Origin: JAZOTM01 sp045657625
GTDB lineage: Bacteria > Bacillota > Clostridia > Lachnospirales > Lachnospiraceae
Direction of reading: 5' to 3'
DNA length: 64,000 nt
Assembly: GCA_045657625.1 (NCBI GenBank)
Contig: JAZOTM010000012.1
Coordinates: 1-64,000 of the forward strand
Under the pieces are notes generated by a model, which worked only from the letters and a program-made list of their open reading frames with translations, was not told where the DNA came from and did not search any database. Position numbers and translations under genes: made by a program. Of this stretch, positions 16,701 through 25,600 are shown one piece after another; within the stretch, counting starts at the first letter, position 1; every line of letters starts with the position of its first letter.

Positions 16701-18503
16701 TGTGGGTGCATCCAAATAGGTCGCCAAAGCACCATCCTGTGTGAGTTCCATAAGTTCCTGACCATAGGCTGCAATTAAGAGGGAATCCTCTTTTTCCACC
16801 ATTATGCGAATACGTTTCCCCGCAAAGGCTTCCGTCACCTCATTATCGATGGAATCCCCATTCTTTACATCCAAAATTTTTAAGCCATCATCCGTTCCCA
16901 CATAGATATAATCTCCGTAAGGAACTACCACATTGGCTACGCTCTCTGTGGCATTACATACTCCAAAAACGTCTACAAAACTAGACAAACAAAGGGATAA
17001 CAACCCACATCGAGAAGAAGTAAACCACAAATTTCCTTGATAATCCTTAAAGACCTCATCTACTGAGTTATCAAAACTGCCACTATTGATGATACGGGTA
17101 ACACCCTCTTCATCGATATAACCAATTCCGGTATCCGCTGCTAAATACACATACTCCTCATCAAAATACATGTCATTCACACCGAAAACACCTGTGGTTT
17201 CTATAACATTCATGCCTTGATACTGGATTCCGGAATAATGATAACGGTATATCCTTTCCATATCTGTTCCAATGTATAAATCCCCATTGTAATAAACAAT
17301 TCCCGTGGCACGTCCTTCCACACAACGAAACTGGTCCATTAATGTTCCATGTAAAAACAGCGAAATTTCTCCTAAGGAGTTCAACACTGCCACCGTGCCA
17401 CTGCCGTTCTCAGCCATATCACGAATACTCCCAAGTTCTGTATAGGTACTGGTAACGGTAATTTCTTCTCCATCATAAGTTGCTATGGCTAAACCACCGG
17501 TAGTACCCATATAGTAGGTACCATCTGTATCTTGAATAATGTCTTTTACCGTATTCGATGGAAGTCCATCTGTTTCTTCAATCGTACTGGTTTGCTGCGT
17601 GATATTGATGACTGTAGCTCCACCTCCATTGGTGCCTACCCACAGGCGATCGCTGGAATCCACGTACAGAGAGTGTACGGAACGCACGGAATCCACGTCA
17701 TCAATCAACTCAAATTCTTCACCATTAAAACGATATAAGCCACCATAGGTTCCAATCCACATGGTGCCATCTTCTGTCTGTGCAATATCATTGGCAGTCC
17801 CTCCGGTCAGCCCATTTTCACTGTTATAAAAACGTTCCACAAAGTTAATATGTGCTGCAGCTTCCACCGTATCGGTCTGTGCAAAGGACAACAGCAAAAA
17901 AAGGACGGCCATTCCCAAGGAAACTTTTCCGCCCAACGCCTTTTTTAATTCTTTTGCACGATGAATTTTTCGAATTCTTTTCCAGATTTTTCCTGTCACA
18001 AATAAAAGCAATATTGCAATAAATATATCCGCAAATGCAATGTAACAAGCTGCAGTAAAACTCTGTAACAAATAAGGAAGTCCTAGGGCGTTTAAGTAAT
18101 CATAAATCGCATTGGCAATTTCCATAGGTGTCTTGCCCTCAAACACGATGATATTCACAGCAGTCATTAAAACGCCCTTTAAGGCTGTCAGTGTTAATAT
18201 AATGCTACTTGCAGACAACAATTGTTGCAAATAGTGATGCCGTTTCGAAATCATCGCAGATTCCAAAGCCACCGCTAAATCCACTACCATATAGTACCAA
18301 TCTGTTTCCACAAAGCAGCCACTGATCAAATTCGTCACGGCGGCAAGTCCTGCTGCCCACCAGGGTCCAAAATGATACGCAATCAAAAGGGTTCCTGTTA
18401 CATTCAAAAATGCCGGACAATTACACTTGCTTGCCAGCCCTCTGCCCAATAAATTCAAAAAAAGTCCCACAAATAAAAGCACATAACTTTTTCTTTTTTT
18501 CAT
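13710..18503 (-). CDS. Giant hybrid histidine kinase: membrane domain, beta-propeller, Y_Y_Y, HisKA, HATPase, REC, HPt
   Basis: 1597 residues. Order: multi-pass N-terminal membrane domain (about 5-205) resembling ECF-transporter S components; extracellular Reg_prop-type propeller repeats (about 215-815; units such as DGTMWIGTYGGL and DRLWVGTNGG); Y_Y_Y-like Ig domain (about 820-925); membrane helix (935-953); HisKA with SHEIRTP (His1005); HATPase; receiver (Asp1304 in LLDSMMPEM); HPt (His1461 in VHALKSTAR); shared C-terminal domain (about 1530-1597). The propeller-Y_Y_Y-kinase plan is that of hybrid two-component systems sensing glycans in Bacteroides, but the extra membrane domain ahead of the propeller and the HPt in place of an AraC output differ. 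It is the last gene of a five-gene signalling run and starts 25 bases after the HD-GYP gene. Confidence 0.93.
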   Translation of the reverse strand: MKKRKSYVLLFVGLFLNLLGRGLASKCNCPAFLNVTGTLLIAYHFGPWWAAGLAAVTNLISGCFVETDWYYMVVDLAVALESAMISKRHHYLQQLLSASSIILTLTALKGVLMTAVNIIVFEGKTPMEIANAIYDYLNALGLPYLLQSFTAACYIAFADIFIAILLLFVTGKIWKRIRKIHRAKELKKALGGKVSLGMAVLFLLLSFAQTDTVEAAAHINFVERFYNSENGLTGGTANDIAQTEDGTMWIGTYGGLYRFNGEEFELIDDVDSVRSVHSLYVDSSDRLWVGTNGGGATVINITQQTSTIEETDGLPSNTVKDIIQDTDGTYYMGTTGGLAIATYDGEEITVTSTYTELGSIRDMAENGSGTVAVLNSLGEISLFLHGTLMDQFRCVEGRATGIVYYNGDLYIGTDMERIYRYHYSGIQYQGMNVIETTGVFGVNDMYFDEEYVYLAADTGIGYIDEEGVTRIINSGSFDNSVDEVFKDYQGNLWFTSSRCGLLSLCLSSFVDVFGVCNATESVANVVVPYGDYIYVGTDDGLKILDVKNGDSIDNEVTEAFAGKRIRIMVEKEDSLLIAAYGQELMELTQDGALATYLDAPTEEEKDLRIRFMVVLADGTLLTSGDNGLSFIQNRKVVSTMVPGDVIGQSLILNVWETEDGRLLAGSDGEGIYVIKDGEVVSHITKEDGLSSGVILRIVDDRVGNGYFVLTGSGLCYMNENYQIRELEGLSYFNNYDLYQNEDGNVFVIGGAGIYVLDYENLMSESGITNYALLDQKSGLPGSLTSNAWNYVNAEGILYVCGNTGVYALDMLNYEMEVNTYKSKITAVQLDGKKINITELGEIIIPRGVQKVDFTLEVNNFTTADPRVRYYLTGVDEEKVTALSSEVETITYYMIPYGSHEFHIEMLSDSGEVLSEQIYIVTKNRELYETTYFRMYFFGILILLLFMIGLAVVRGNVQLMVKRQQSAHEKVIGRLEREKTEALERALHMEAEANKTKSVFLANMSHEIRTPINAIIGMDTMILREAEQPVIKKYAKDIEASSHTLLALINDILDFSKIESGNLELVEGEYDLGKLIHDLINMISPKIQEKKLNLELEIQEDMPRYLYGDDVRMQQILLNILNNAVKYTEKGTVTLAMHHEVVEGNEILLYASVSDTGVGIKEEDLLRLFSPYQRLDEQRNKHVEGTGLGMSITQSLLEKMGSRLEVSSEYGMGSTFSFVVPQVARSMEKLGDYREIEASQTSDVTEKEHFHAPEAEILLVDDVEMNLIVAQGLLKRIQVNVDLASSGMKALEMAMHKQYDIILLDSMMPEMSGEETMHAIRSESELNEETPIIVLTAHAVKGAREEYLRMGYTNYLSKPLDSVKLEAMIQSYLPDDKIILLDGTEEEPEVAKTEEPEQEDSFFIQAAKIPEIDLEKGIETAGGQDVFQVICKNFHDTAENRIGMIQEYYDAKDIHNYTIQVHALKSTARLVGAYHLSEEALELENAGRNEDWDYIQEKTEGVLQEYQKLFEEFHEIFLAQEELSLDDSGKEPITPEMREDAFRALKELCQMMDYDGTEMVLHQLEEYALQEDDRDFLEKAKKALKTFDWDALENLLLT

Positions 18504-18528
18504 ACCTACTCACGTCCCGTTTTTCTGT

Positions 18529-19872
18529 TTATTCCTCTATATCTCCCAAAATATCTAAAAAGGCACTGACCACAACCGGGTCGAACTGTGTTCCGTTTCC
18601 ATTAATAAATTCTTGGCGAATTTCTTCTTTTGTTAATTTTTTTCTGTATGAACGATCATGATTCATGGCGTCAAAACAGTCTGCTACCGCAATAATTCTG
18701 GCAATCAAAGGGATTTCATCCCCTTTCTTACCGGATGGATAACCGGTACCATCCATTTTTTCATGATGGCTCAGTGCTGCCTCTGCTGCATAAGGTACTG
18801 AATCCAAATCCTCCAGCAATTCCGCTCCACGATAAGTATGGGCCTGCATCTGTCTGATTTCCTCATTGGATAATTTCGTTGTCCGTTTAAATATCGTCTC
18901 CGGAACAATATAATTTCCTACATCATGAAGCAACGCTGCATAATAGACACTTTGGCAATCCTGCGCATCCATCCCCATGTGTTCTGCAATCATCTTTGCA
19001 TAATTTCCAACTCGTAGAGAATGTCCTTTCGCAAAATAGTCCTTTCCATCTGCCATTTTTGCACATAGTTCCAACAATTCCCGCAACATTTCATCTGCTG
19101 CATACAAACGATTTTCAAACTGTGACATCAAAAAAGCTGCAATTCCACAAATTACAAACAAAACAGTCCAAGTCGGAAGCAAAATCAAAAAAGTAGTACC
19201 AATGGTGCCTGCAAAATAGGATTTTTCCAAATGGTAATAAAGTACATAATCCGACAAGTCCACATCTCCACTGAGACTATAGAAAATAATACCGGAATTT
19301 ACGACTCCGGAATAATCGGAAGTAGATTTGATTTCTGCTTCTGATTCCCCGTCTTTTGCCGTAGGCCAATAAATAATATAATCTCCATTTGACAATGGGA
19401 TTAATAAATCCTGTCCCGCCAAATAATAATCCAGTTCAATTTCATCTTCGGAATAATTGCGTAAATCTAAGGTTTGTATCTTTTCTTCCCCATCTACAAA
19501 TTGATGAATCTCCACGGTTCCATTCCAAGCATTGTTTACGTAACAATCCTCTTTGATTTGGATTTCCAAACTCCAATCATCCATCAAACTTCCGGAATTG
19601 TTGGTAATGGTCATCTCATAAATTTTTGCGTTAATTATCACTCCCGGAAAAGCATCATTTTTTTCCCAAGAATCTGTTAATAAGCCACGCGGATGAATAT
19701 CTGCCGTTACCTCTGTTACTACGGAATCTTTATTTACGCTTCGCACCTGTGCATTCTCTCTGCGCACCTGAAATACGTGCATCAGAAAAAACACCAGCAA
19801 CAACGCATACATAATCCCTACAAAGATTAACATTCTTCGAATTACCCGTCGAATGGTGGGCAACTTATCCAT
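18529..19872 (-). CDS. HD-GYP c-di-GMP phosphodiesterase with CBM2-like extracellular domain
   Basis: 447 residues. A membrane helix (about 13-35), an extracellular beta-rich domain (about 50-220), a second helix (about 228-252), then a cytosolic HD-GYP domain (about 262-447). Motifs: HSLRVGNYA, H-D of LLHDVGN, HHEKMDGTGYPSG, IARIIAVADCFDAM. These match the family's metal and c-di-GMP ligands, so it should degrade c-di-GMP. The outer domain (ITNNSG, DDWSLEI, NNAWNG, NSGIIFYSLSG) resembles a CBM2-type carbohydrate-binding fold, suggesting that polysaccharide is sensed. The start is the ATG at 19870-19872, with AGGAGG 7 bases upstream; the ATG six bases earlier is too close to that SD. It overlaps the EAL gene by 8 bases, so translation is probably coupled. 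Confidence 0.9.
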   Translation of the reverse strand: MDKLPTIRRVIRRMLIFVGIMYALLLVFFLMHVFQVRRENAQVRSVNKDSVVTEVTADIHPRGLLTDSWEKNDAFPGVIINAKIYEMTITNNSGSLMDDWSLEIQIKEDCYVNNAWNGTVEIHQFVDGEEKIQTLDLRNYSEDEIELDYYLAGQDLLIPLSNGDYIIYWPTAKDGESEAEIKSTSDYSGVVNSGIIFYSLSGDVDLSDYVLYYHLEKSYFAGTIGTTFLILLPTWTVLFVICGIAAFLMSQFENRLYAADEMLRELLELCAKMADGKDYFAKGHSLRVGNYAKMIAEHMGMDAQDCQSVYYAALLHDVGNYIVPETIFKRTTKLSNEEIRQMQAHTYRGAELLEDLDSVPYAAEAALSHHEKMDGTGYPSGKKGDEIPLIARIIAVADCFDAMNHDRSYRKKLTKEEIRQEFINGNGTQFDPVVVSAFLDILGDIEE

Positions 19873-21799
19873 TCTCATACCTCCTCATAATGATTCGTCT
19901 CTCAAACTGTTCTTTGGTAAGAGGCTTGTCATAATAATAGCCCTGTATGATGTCGCACCCCAAAGTTGCTAAGGTCTCCACCTGTTCTTTTTGTTCTACA
20001 CCCTCTGCCAAAACCTCTACATTCAATGCTTTGGCCAATTTAATCATATAATTTAAAATCGTTAAATCTTTGGCATAAGCCTTATCTACAAAGCCTTTGT
20101 CAATTTTCAATGTATCGAAAGTGACTTCTCGTAGCAAACTCAAAGAGGAACTTCCGCTTCCAAAATCGTCAACTGCTACGGTAAATCCTTTCTTGTGCAA
20201 ATCATCTACAAAATCCCGCAATACGGAAATTGGGAATTCATCGATGGTTTCTGTAATCTCAATCTCAATCATTTTCTTGGGCACGCGATACTCCTGTACC
20301 ACTGCCTCGATATCCGCTGCTAAATTTGGATTTGATAAATTTCTTCTGGAAAAATTTACAGACACGGTAGGCGGTACAATTCCCCGCTCTATCCATCTCG
20401 CTAAATCTGCACAAACATGACGCAACATGTAAAAATCCATGTCGCACATCAAATCATTTCTCTCTAATACCGGAATAAATTTTCCCGGAGAAATCAGACT
20501 TCCATCATGAAACCAGCGGACCAAAGCCTCTGCTCCACACAAGATATTTGTGCTGCTATTTACCTTCGGCTGGTAATAGGGCACAAACTCCTCCTTTTCC
20601 ATCGCAATTGGAATTTCTGTTTCAAACTGCTTGTGTTCTCGAATCATAGAGGAAAACTCTTCTGTCGCATAGGTCACCGACTTTCTAGCTGTTTTTCCAT
20701 AATTCAGCGCCATAGATGCATTGGAAATCATTTCCTCTGCCGGCATAAATGTACGCTCAATTTCATACACACCGGCAGTTGCCGCTATTTTCATTTCGTA
20801 TTTTTCCTCTTCCAATTCAAAGGAAATCAACAGTCCATTTAAGTGATTTAAGAAAAAGTCCAAATTTTTTCTCTGCACAAAGGCCAAAAACACATCACTA
20901 CCTTGCCGTGCTAAAAATTCCTCTTTTCCTAAAATGTCATTTAATTTTTTTCCGTATTCCACCAATGCTTGATTGCCCACGTCCAATCCATATTGATCAT
21001 TGATGGCTCCAAATCTGGATAAATCGAAATTTACGATGGAAAATCTTGTAATATCTTCCTTCGTTTTCCATTCGTCCAAACGATCCACAAAAGCACGTTC
21101 ATTGTATAGACCGGTACGCATTTCGCGACTGGCCAAAGTATTTCGTTCCTCCACCTGTGCTTCTGTGCGGAAATAAATACTATAAGTCAAAATGGCTAAC
21201 GCCGTAGCAAATACCGAGTTATTCTCATAGCCCTCTACCAAAAGTTCTCCGCACATATTTATTACTACAAATCCCACACCTATTAATACGGTAAGGAATT
21301 CTTCTCTCGTAAAAGTTCCCTTGTGTAAATGCACATCAAAATACAAAATCAAGGCCAAATACAACAGCAGTATGCAGTATGTCAGTGGAAACAACGTTGA
21401 CGGTTTATGATGATTTTCCGCATCAAAATAAAACACATTTTCTGTTACCAGATTTTGGAACAGCACCACCACATAGAGAAACCATGGAATTCCTATCAAC
21501 AGCTGTGTTTTTCTGCTTTCATCTCGAATCATTATTAAAATAATAAAATACATAACTGCAGGATATAAAAGATATCCTATCGTAGAAAAAACAAATCTAG
21601 GTGCATTGGCCACTTCCCAGGTTGAAAAATACAAGTCCAATTCGCAAGCTACTTCCTGTAGGATTGTGATTCCTAACAATGCATAAAACTTTTTCTTTAC
21701 ATTTTTTTCCATTTTATTATTGGACATGACTGCAAAAGCCAAAATCGCCATAATAAAAAACAGAATATAACTTCTGGCTAAATACCATCCAATCTTCAT
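19865..21799 (-). CDS. c-di-GMP phosphodiesterase: 7-8 TM, degenerate GGDEF, EAL
   Basis: 644 residues. An N-terminal membrane sensor of seven or eight helices (about 5-210) is followed by a GGDEF domain (about 225-385) in which the signature is RQGSD (298-302), so cyclase activity is unlikely. The EAL domain (about 395-640) looks intact: E424-A-L, VNFSRRNL (Asn482), EIEITET, DDFGSG (Asp544/545), LKIDKGF (Lys567), EGVEQ (Glu599), QGYYYDKP (Gln619). It is expected to cleave c-di-GMP to pGpG. It starts 48 bases after the receiver protein gene and overlaps the HD-GYP gene at its 3' end. Two different c-di-GMP hydrolases in tandem is notable. Confidence 0.92.
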   Translation of the reverse strand: MKIGWYLARSYILFFIMAILAFAVMSNNKMEKNVKKKFYALLGITILQEVACELDLYFSTWEVANAPRFVFSTIGYLLYPAVMYFIILIMIRDESRKTQLLIGIPWFLYVVVLFQNLVTENVFYFDAENHHKPSTLFPLTYCILLLYLALILYFDVHLHKGTFTREEFLTVLIGVGFVVINMCGELLVEGYENNSVFATALAILTYSIYFRTEAQVEERNTLASREMRTGLYNERAFVDRLDEWKTKEDITRFSIVNFDLSRFGAINDQYGLDVGNQALVEYGKKLNDILGKEEFLARQGSDVFLAFVQRKNLDFFLNHLNGLLISFELEEEKYEMKIAATAGVYEIERTFMPAEEMISNASMALNYGKTARKSVTYATEEFSSMIREHKQFETEIPIAMEKEEFVPYYQPKVNSSTNILCGAEALVRWFHDGSLISPGKFIPVLERNDLMCDMDFYMLRHVCADLARWIERGIVPPTVSVNFSRRNLSNPNLAADIEAVVQEYRVPKKMIEIEITETIDEFPISVLRDFVDDLHKKGFTVAVDDFGSGSSSLSLLREVTFDTLKIDKGFVDKAYAKDLTILNYMIKLAKALNVEVLAEGVEQKEQVETLATLGCDIIQGYYYDKPLTKEQFERRIIMRRYENG

Positions 21800-21847
21800 T
21801 TCATAACCCTCAAGCCCGTTTGTTTTGCGTATCTTTTACGCGATTCT

Positions 21848-22606
21848 TTACTCCTTAGAAAGGAAAAACAATTTCAATTTTGAAACCAATTCTTCTCGTC
21901 CTACCGTTTTCAAAAAATATCCTTCCGGTTTCAAATCCAGGACTGCCATAACACTGTTTTTATCATCTTTTCCTGTCAGGAAAATAACCGGAATATCTTT
22001 TGTTTCCTCATCTGCACGTAGCATTTCCAATACCTGCGGTCCATCCGTTACAGGCATCTCATAATCCAATAAAATCAAATCCACTTTATTGGAACCCAGC
22101 CATTTCATCGCACGTAGTCCGGAATTTGCCATAGATAGTTTATAACTATCCTTTAACCATTCACGAATCAAGCTCATATAGTTTGGATCATCGTCAACAA
22201 TTAAAATGCTTTTCTTTAATTCATTGGAGTCTTCTTGTTTTTTATGTTCAAAAACAGTACGAATGTATTCGTCGTAATCCAAAGGTCTCGGCAAGACTGC
22301 AAAAATATAATTCTCCGGCAGTGCTGCTTTCGCAGTATCCGTATCATTTGGCTCACCAATTAAAATGATTTTCTTGTCATCATCTCGTATTTTATCGGCC
22401 AAATACAATTTTGCTTCTTCCCCTAATTGTTCATCTTTTTCCATATAAAAAGTAATTAAGGTCGCATCCTCGATTTCCTTTGCCATTGCTTCCACTTTCG
22501 TTTCCGCAAATGCTGCAGTAATTCCAGCATCTGCAAGTTTTTTCAAAAGCACACGGATAATGAAAGACTCTTTTTCTCCAATAATTAAAATCTTATTTTC
22601 ATTCAT
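21848..22606 (-). CDS. Response regulator: receiver-like domain + REC, no output domain
   Basis: 252 residues with the same plan as the protein at 8012-8752. The N-terminal half (about 4-120) begins as a receiver (KILIIGEKESF) but has no acceptor Asp or acidic pocket. The C-terminal half (about 132-250) is a full receiver with D138-D140, Asp181 in LILLDYEMP, Thr211 and Lys213 in FLTGKDDK. No output domain is present. It lies 43 bases after the hybrid kinase gene and 48 before the EAL gene, so it may link the kinase relay to c-di-GMP breakdown by protein contact. SD GGGGGA precedes the ATG. Confidence 0.85.
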   Translation of the reverse strand: MNENKILIIGEKESFIIRVLLKKLADAGITAAFAETKVEAMAKEIEDATLITFYMEKDEQLGEEAKLYLADKIRDDDKKIILIGEPNDTDTAKAALPENYIFAVLPRPLDYDEYIRTVFEHKKQEDSNELKKSILIVDDDPNYMSLIREWLKDSYKLSMANSGLRAMKWLGSNKVDLILLDYEMPVTDGPQVLEMLRADEETKDIPVIFLTGKDDKNSVMAVLDLKPEGYFLKTVGREELVSKLKLFFLSKE

Positions 22607-22649
22607 ATATACGTCCCCCGTTTGTGGTATCTAAATTATGTGTATTCTT

Positions 22650-25600
22650 TTATGCTTTTCCTTGTATTAGGTTTTCCATCTGATCCCAATCAAATCTCTG
22701 ATTGGCTTTTTTGATTGCCTCGATGCATTCTGCATCCTCTCTCAGCAACTCATATTCCTCCAGCTGTTCTAATACCAAATCCACAGCATCTGAATCCATC
22801 TGTGCAATGATGTCTCGAAGTGCACCATAGGCACCATCCATTTCTTCCTTCGAAATCAAGACTTTCTTTTCCTTTGGCAACTCCACATCTTCTTCCACGC
22901 GTTTTAAAGTTTCACGATAACTTCTATACAAAGACAGCAAATCCGGCGTGTTTTCATCGATAAACTCTATATTTTTATCATGTCCTGCTTTTTCCAAAAG
23001 TTCTGCTTTTTTTGACAATTCCTCTGCGCCTAAAATTCTGGCGGTGCTCTTTAACGCATGTACTTTGATGGTGTACAGTTCAATGTCTTTTTTTCTGTAG
23101 GCTTCTTCAATGATTCCGGCATTTTCTTCTATGGTTTCATAGAAACGTTTGGCAAATTTCAAAAGAGCCTCCGCATTACCGCAATAGTTGATACCATCTG
23201 CAACAGAAATGCCATCCACATGTCTCAGCCATTCCATCCCCTCCGGAATATCTACGATGGCATTGGCCAACATAGTAGCATTCACTTCCATCTGCAAATC
23301 TTCCGGCAAATACTTACGTAAAACAGCTTCCAGTTCGCTGCCTTGCACCGGTTTTGCCAAATAATCCTGAAAACCTGCATGCTTGTAAAAATCTTTTCCT
23401 CCGGATGCCACATTCGCAGTCAACGCTATCACAATTAAATTCCCATGGGTCATACGAATTCGGCGCAATGTTTCTAAGCCATCCATTTCCGGCATCATAT
23501 GATCCAAGAATACCAGGTGATAATCACTTTCTTTTAATTTTTCCAAACACTCTTTTCCACTGGTGACCATTGTAAGTTCCACACAAGTGGCCTTTAACAA
23601 TCCTTTGATGACCTGCAAGTTCATTTCATTGTCGTCCACCACCATAACCTTCGCCTTAGGCGCCATGAACTGTGGTGTATAGGTTTCTAAAACAATATCT
23701 TCATTGGAGGCCTCCACAAAATTTCCAATAGGCTCCATGTCGATAATTGGTTGCGTAATATCAAAAAAGAATGTAGAACCTTCTCCGTAAATACTTCTGC
23801 ACTTTAAGTCTCCTCCCATCAAGCTTACAAACTCGCGGGATATGCTTAACCCTAATCCGGTTCCTTGAATAGAACTATTTCTTACCTCATCCACACGTTC
23901 AAAGGCAGAGAACAAAAGTTCCATATCTTTTTCCTTAATTCCAATTCCACTATCTGTAACAGAAACAGCAAATTTACAGTTATACTCAGTGACTTCCAAC
24001 ACCTTTACTCGCAATTTAAAGCCACCTGTTTCGGTATACTTCACTGCGTTGGTCAACAAGTTTAACAATACCTGTTTTAATTTGCCCTCGTCGCCATACA
24101 ATTTTTTGGGTAAAATCGGGTCAATATCTGTCTCAAAATCCAACTTCTTCTGGTAACTACGAAGACGAATCATTTTTACCACTGATTGTAATAATTCTAA
24201 GGTATCGTATTCCTGCTCAATCAGTTTTACTTTTCCGGATTCTATACGAGTCAAATCCAATACATCATTAATTAAAGCAAGCAACAATTCCGATGCTTGG
24301 CGAATATTGGTGGCATAAGCCCCTACCGCTTTTGTATAACTTTCCGGCACACCTTTCCGATCTTCTCGCAAAATCATTTCGTTCATGCCCATAATGGTAT
24401 TAATCGGGGTACGAATTTCGTGAGACATATTTGCTAAGAAACGGGTTTTCGCCACATTGGCATACTCCGCCTCTTTTTTTGCCTCTAACGCGTTGGCATG
24501 CTGCCGATCCATCATCTTATGATAAATACGTCCCATCCAGATTCCAAAAGATAAAGACATACTTAAAAAGGCTATGGCAATCAAAGTAATACGTAAGAAA
24601 AACTCACGGGTATATTGCAATACGTCAATCATGGACATGTCTGCCCCTGCATAAGCAACACAGTTTCCATCCGAATCATAAATTGGCACATAAGCTGTCA
24701 TATACCAACCGTAAGCACCATCGTTTTCCAAAAAGAGCATATCTTCTCCCGCCAACAATTGCTCTTTATAAGGGAGAAAATCCTCTTCAAAATCCATGTG
24801 TTCTCCGACTATGCCCTCCGTCTGAAATGACGGATCCGTATCGAAGACAATATACACACCGTCTTCTCGCACTTGATAAACATAGACATAATCTATACCG
24901 GGTGTATTTTCCTGAATCGACTGCAACATACTCATGGTGGTCGTATAACTGGTTAAATTTCCTCCGGTGATTTCCGAATAAGAATCTACCGTTCCACCAT
25001 AACTTAGATAAATATTTACCAGATTTCCTTTTACGGCATTGGCAGCCATTTCTGCCGCACCAATGACGGTGTTTTTATGATCTGTTTCTGCATGTCTACG
25101 ATAAATCTCTACACTGACCCAAGTCACCACTGCAGTCAATACCACCGCATCTACTGCAAGCATCCACACCAATCTGCGAAACACCGGTTTGATTTCTTCT
25201 GTGCTGGGAGCTTCACTCCATTCTTCCTCCGGATGCAGATAACGTTTCCAAATATTTTGTCTGATTCGCTTGGGAATCAACTTGACGATAAGGAGCGCTG
25301 CAACAATAGAAACTCCTTTATCCAATACATTCACCGCAATAAAAAACAACACCTGGGTATCATTGTATAGTAGCCATTGAATTAAGCTTTCTATCACTCC
25401 GCAAAAAGTACCAATTCCGAATATAAATAACAAAATACTACGTTTGTCATGCATTTTTCCTCTATAGGCCATCATAGAAGTATGCAATGCCACCACAATA
25501 TTTACCAAAGCAAAATATGGCGCTGTTGCGTCAAAAAAAACACACAAAAAACTGGAAACCAATGCAGTCAGGATTCCCGGAAAAACTCCACATTCTAAGC

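Noticed and set aside
19865..21799. Active diguanylate cyclase
   Set aside because: The GGDEF signature is replaced by RQGSD, so only the EAL half is called as active.
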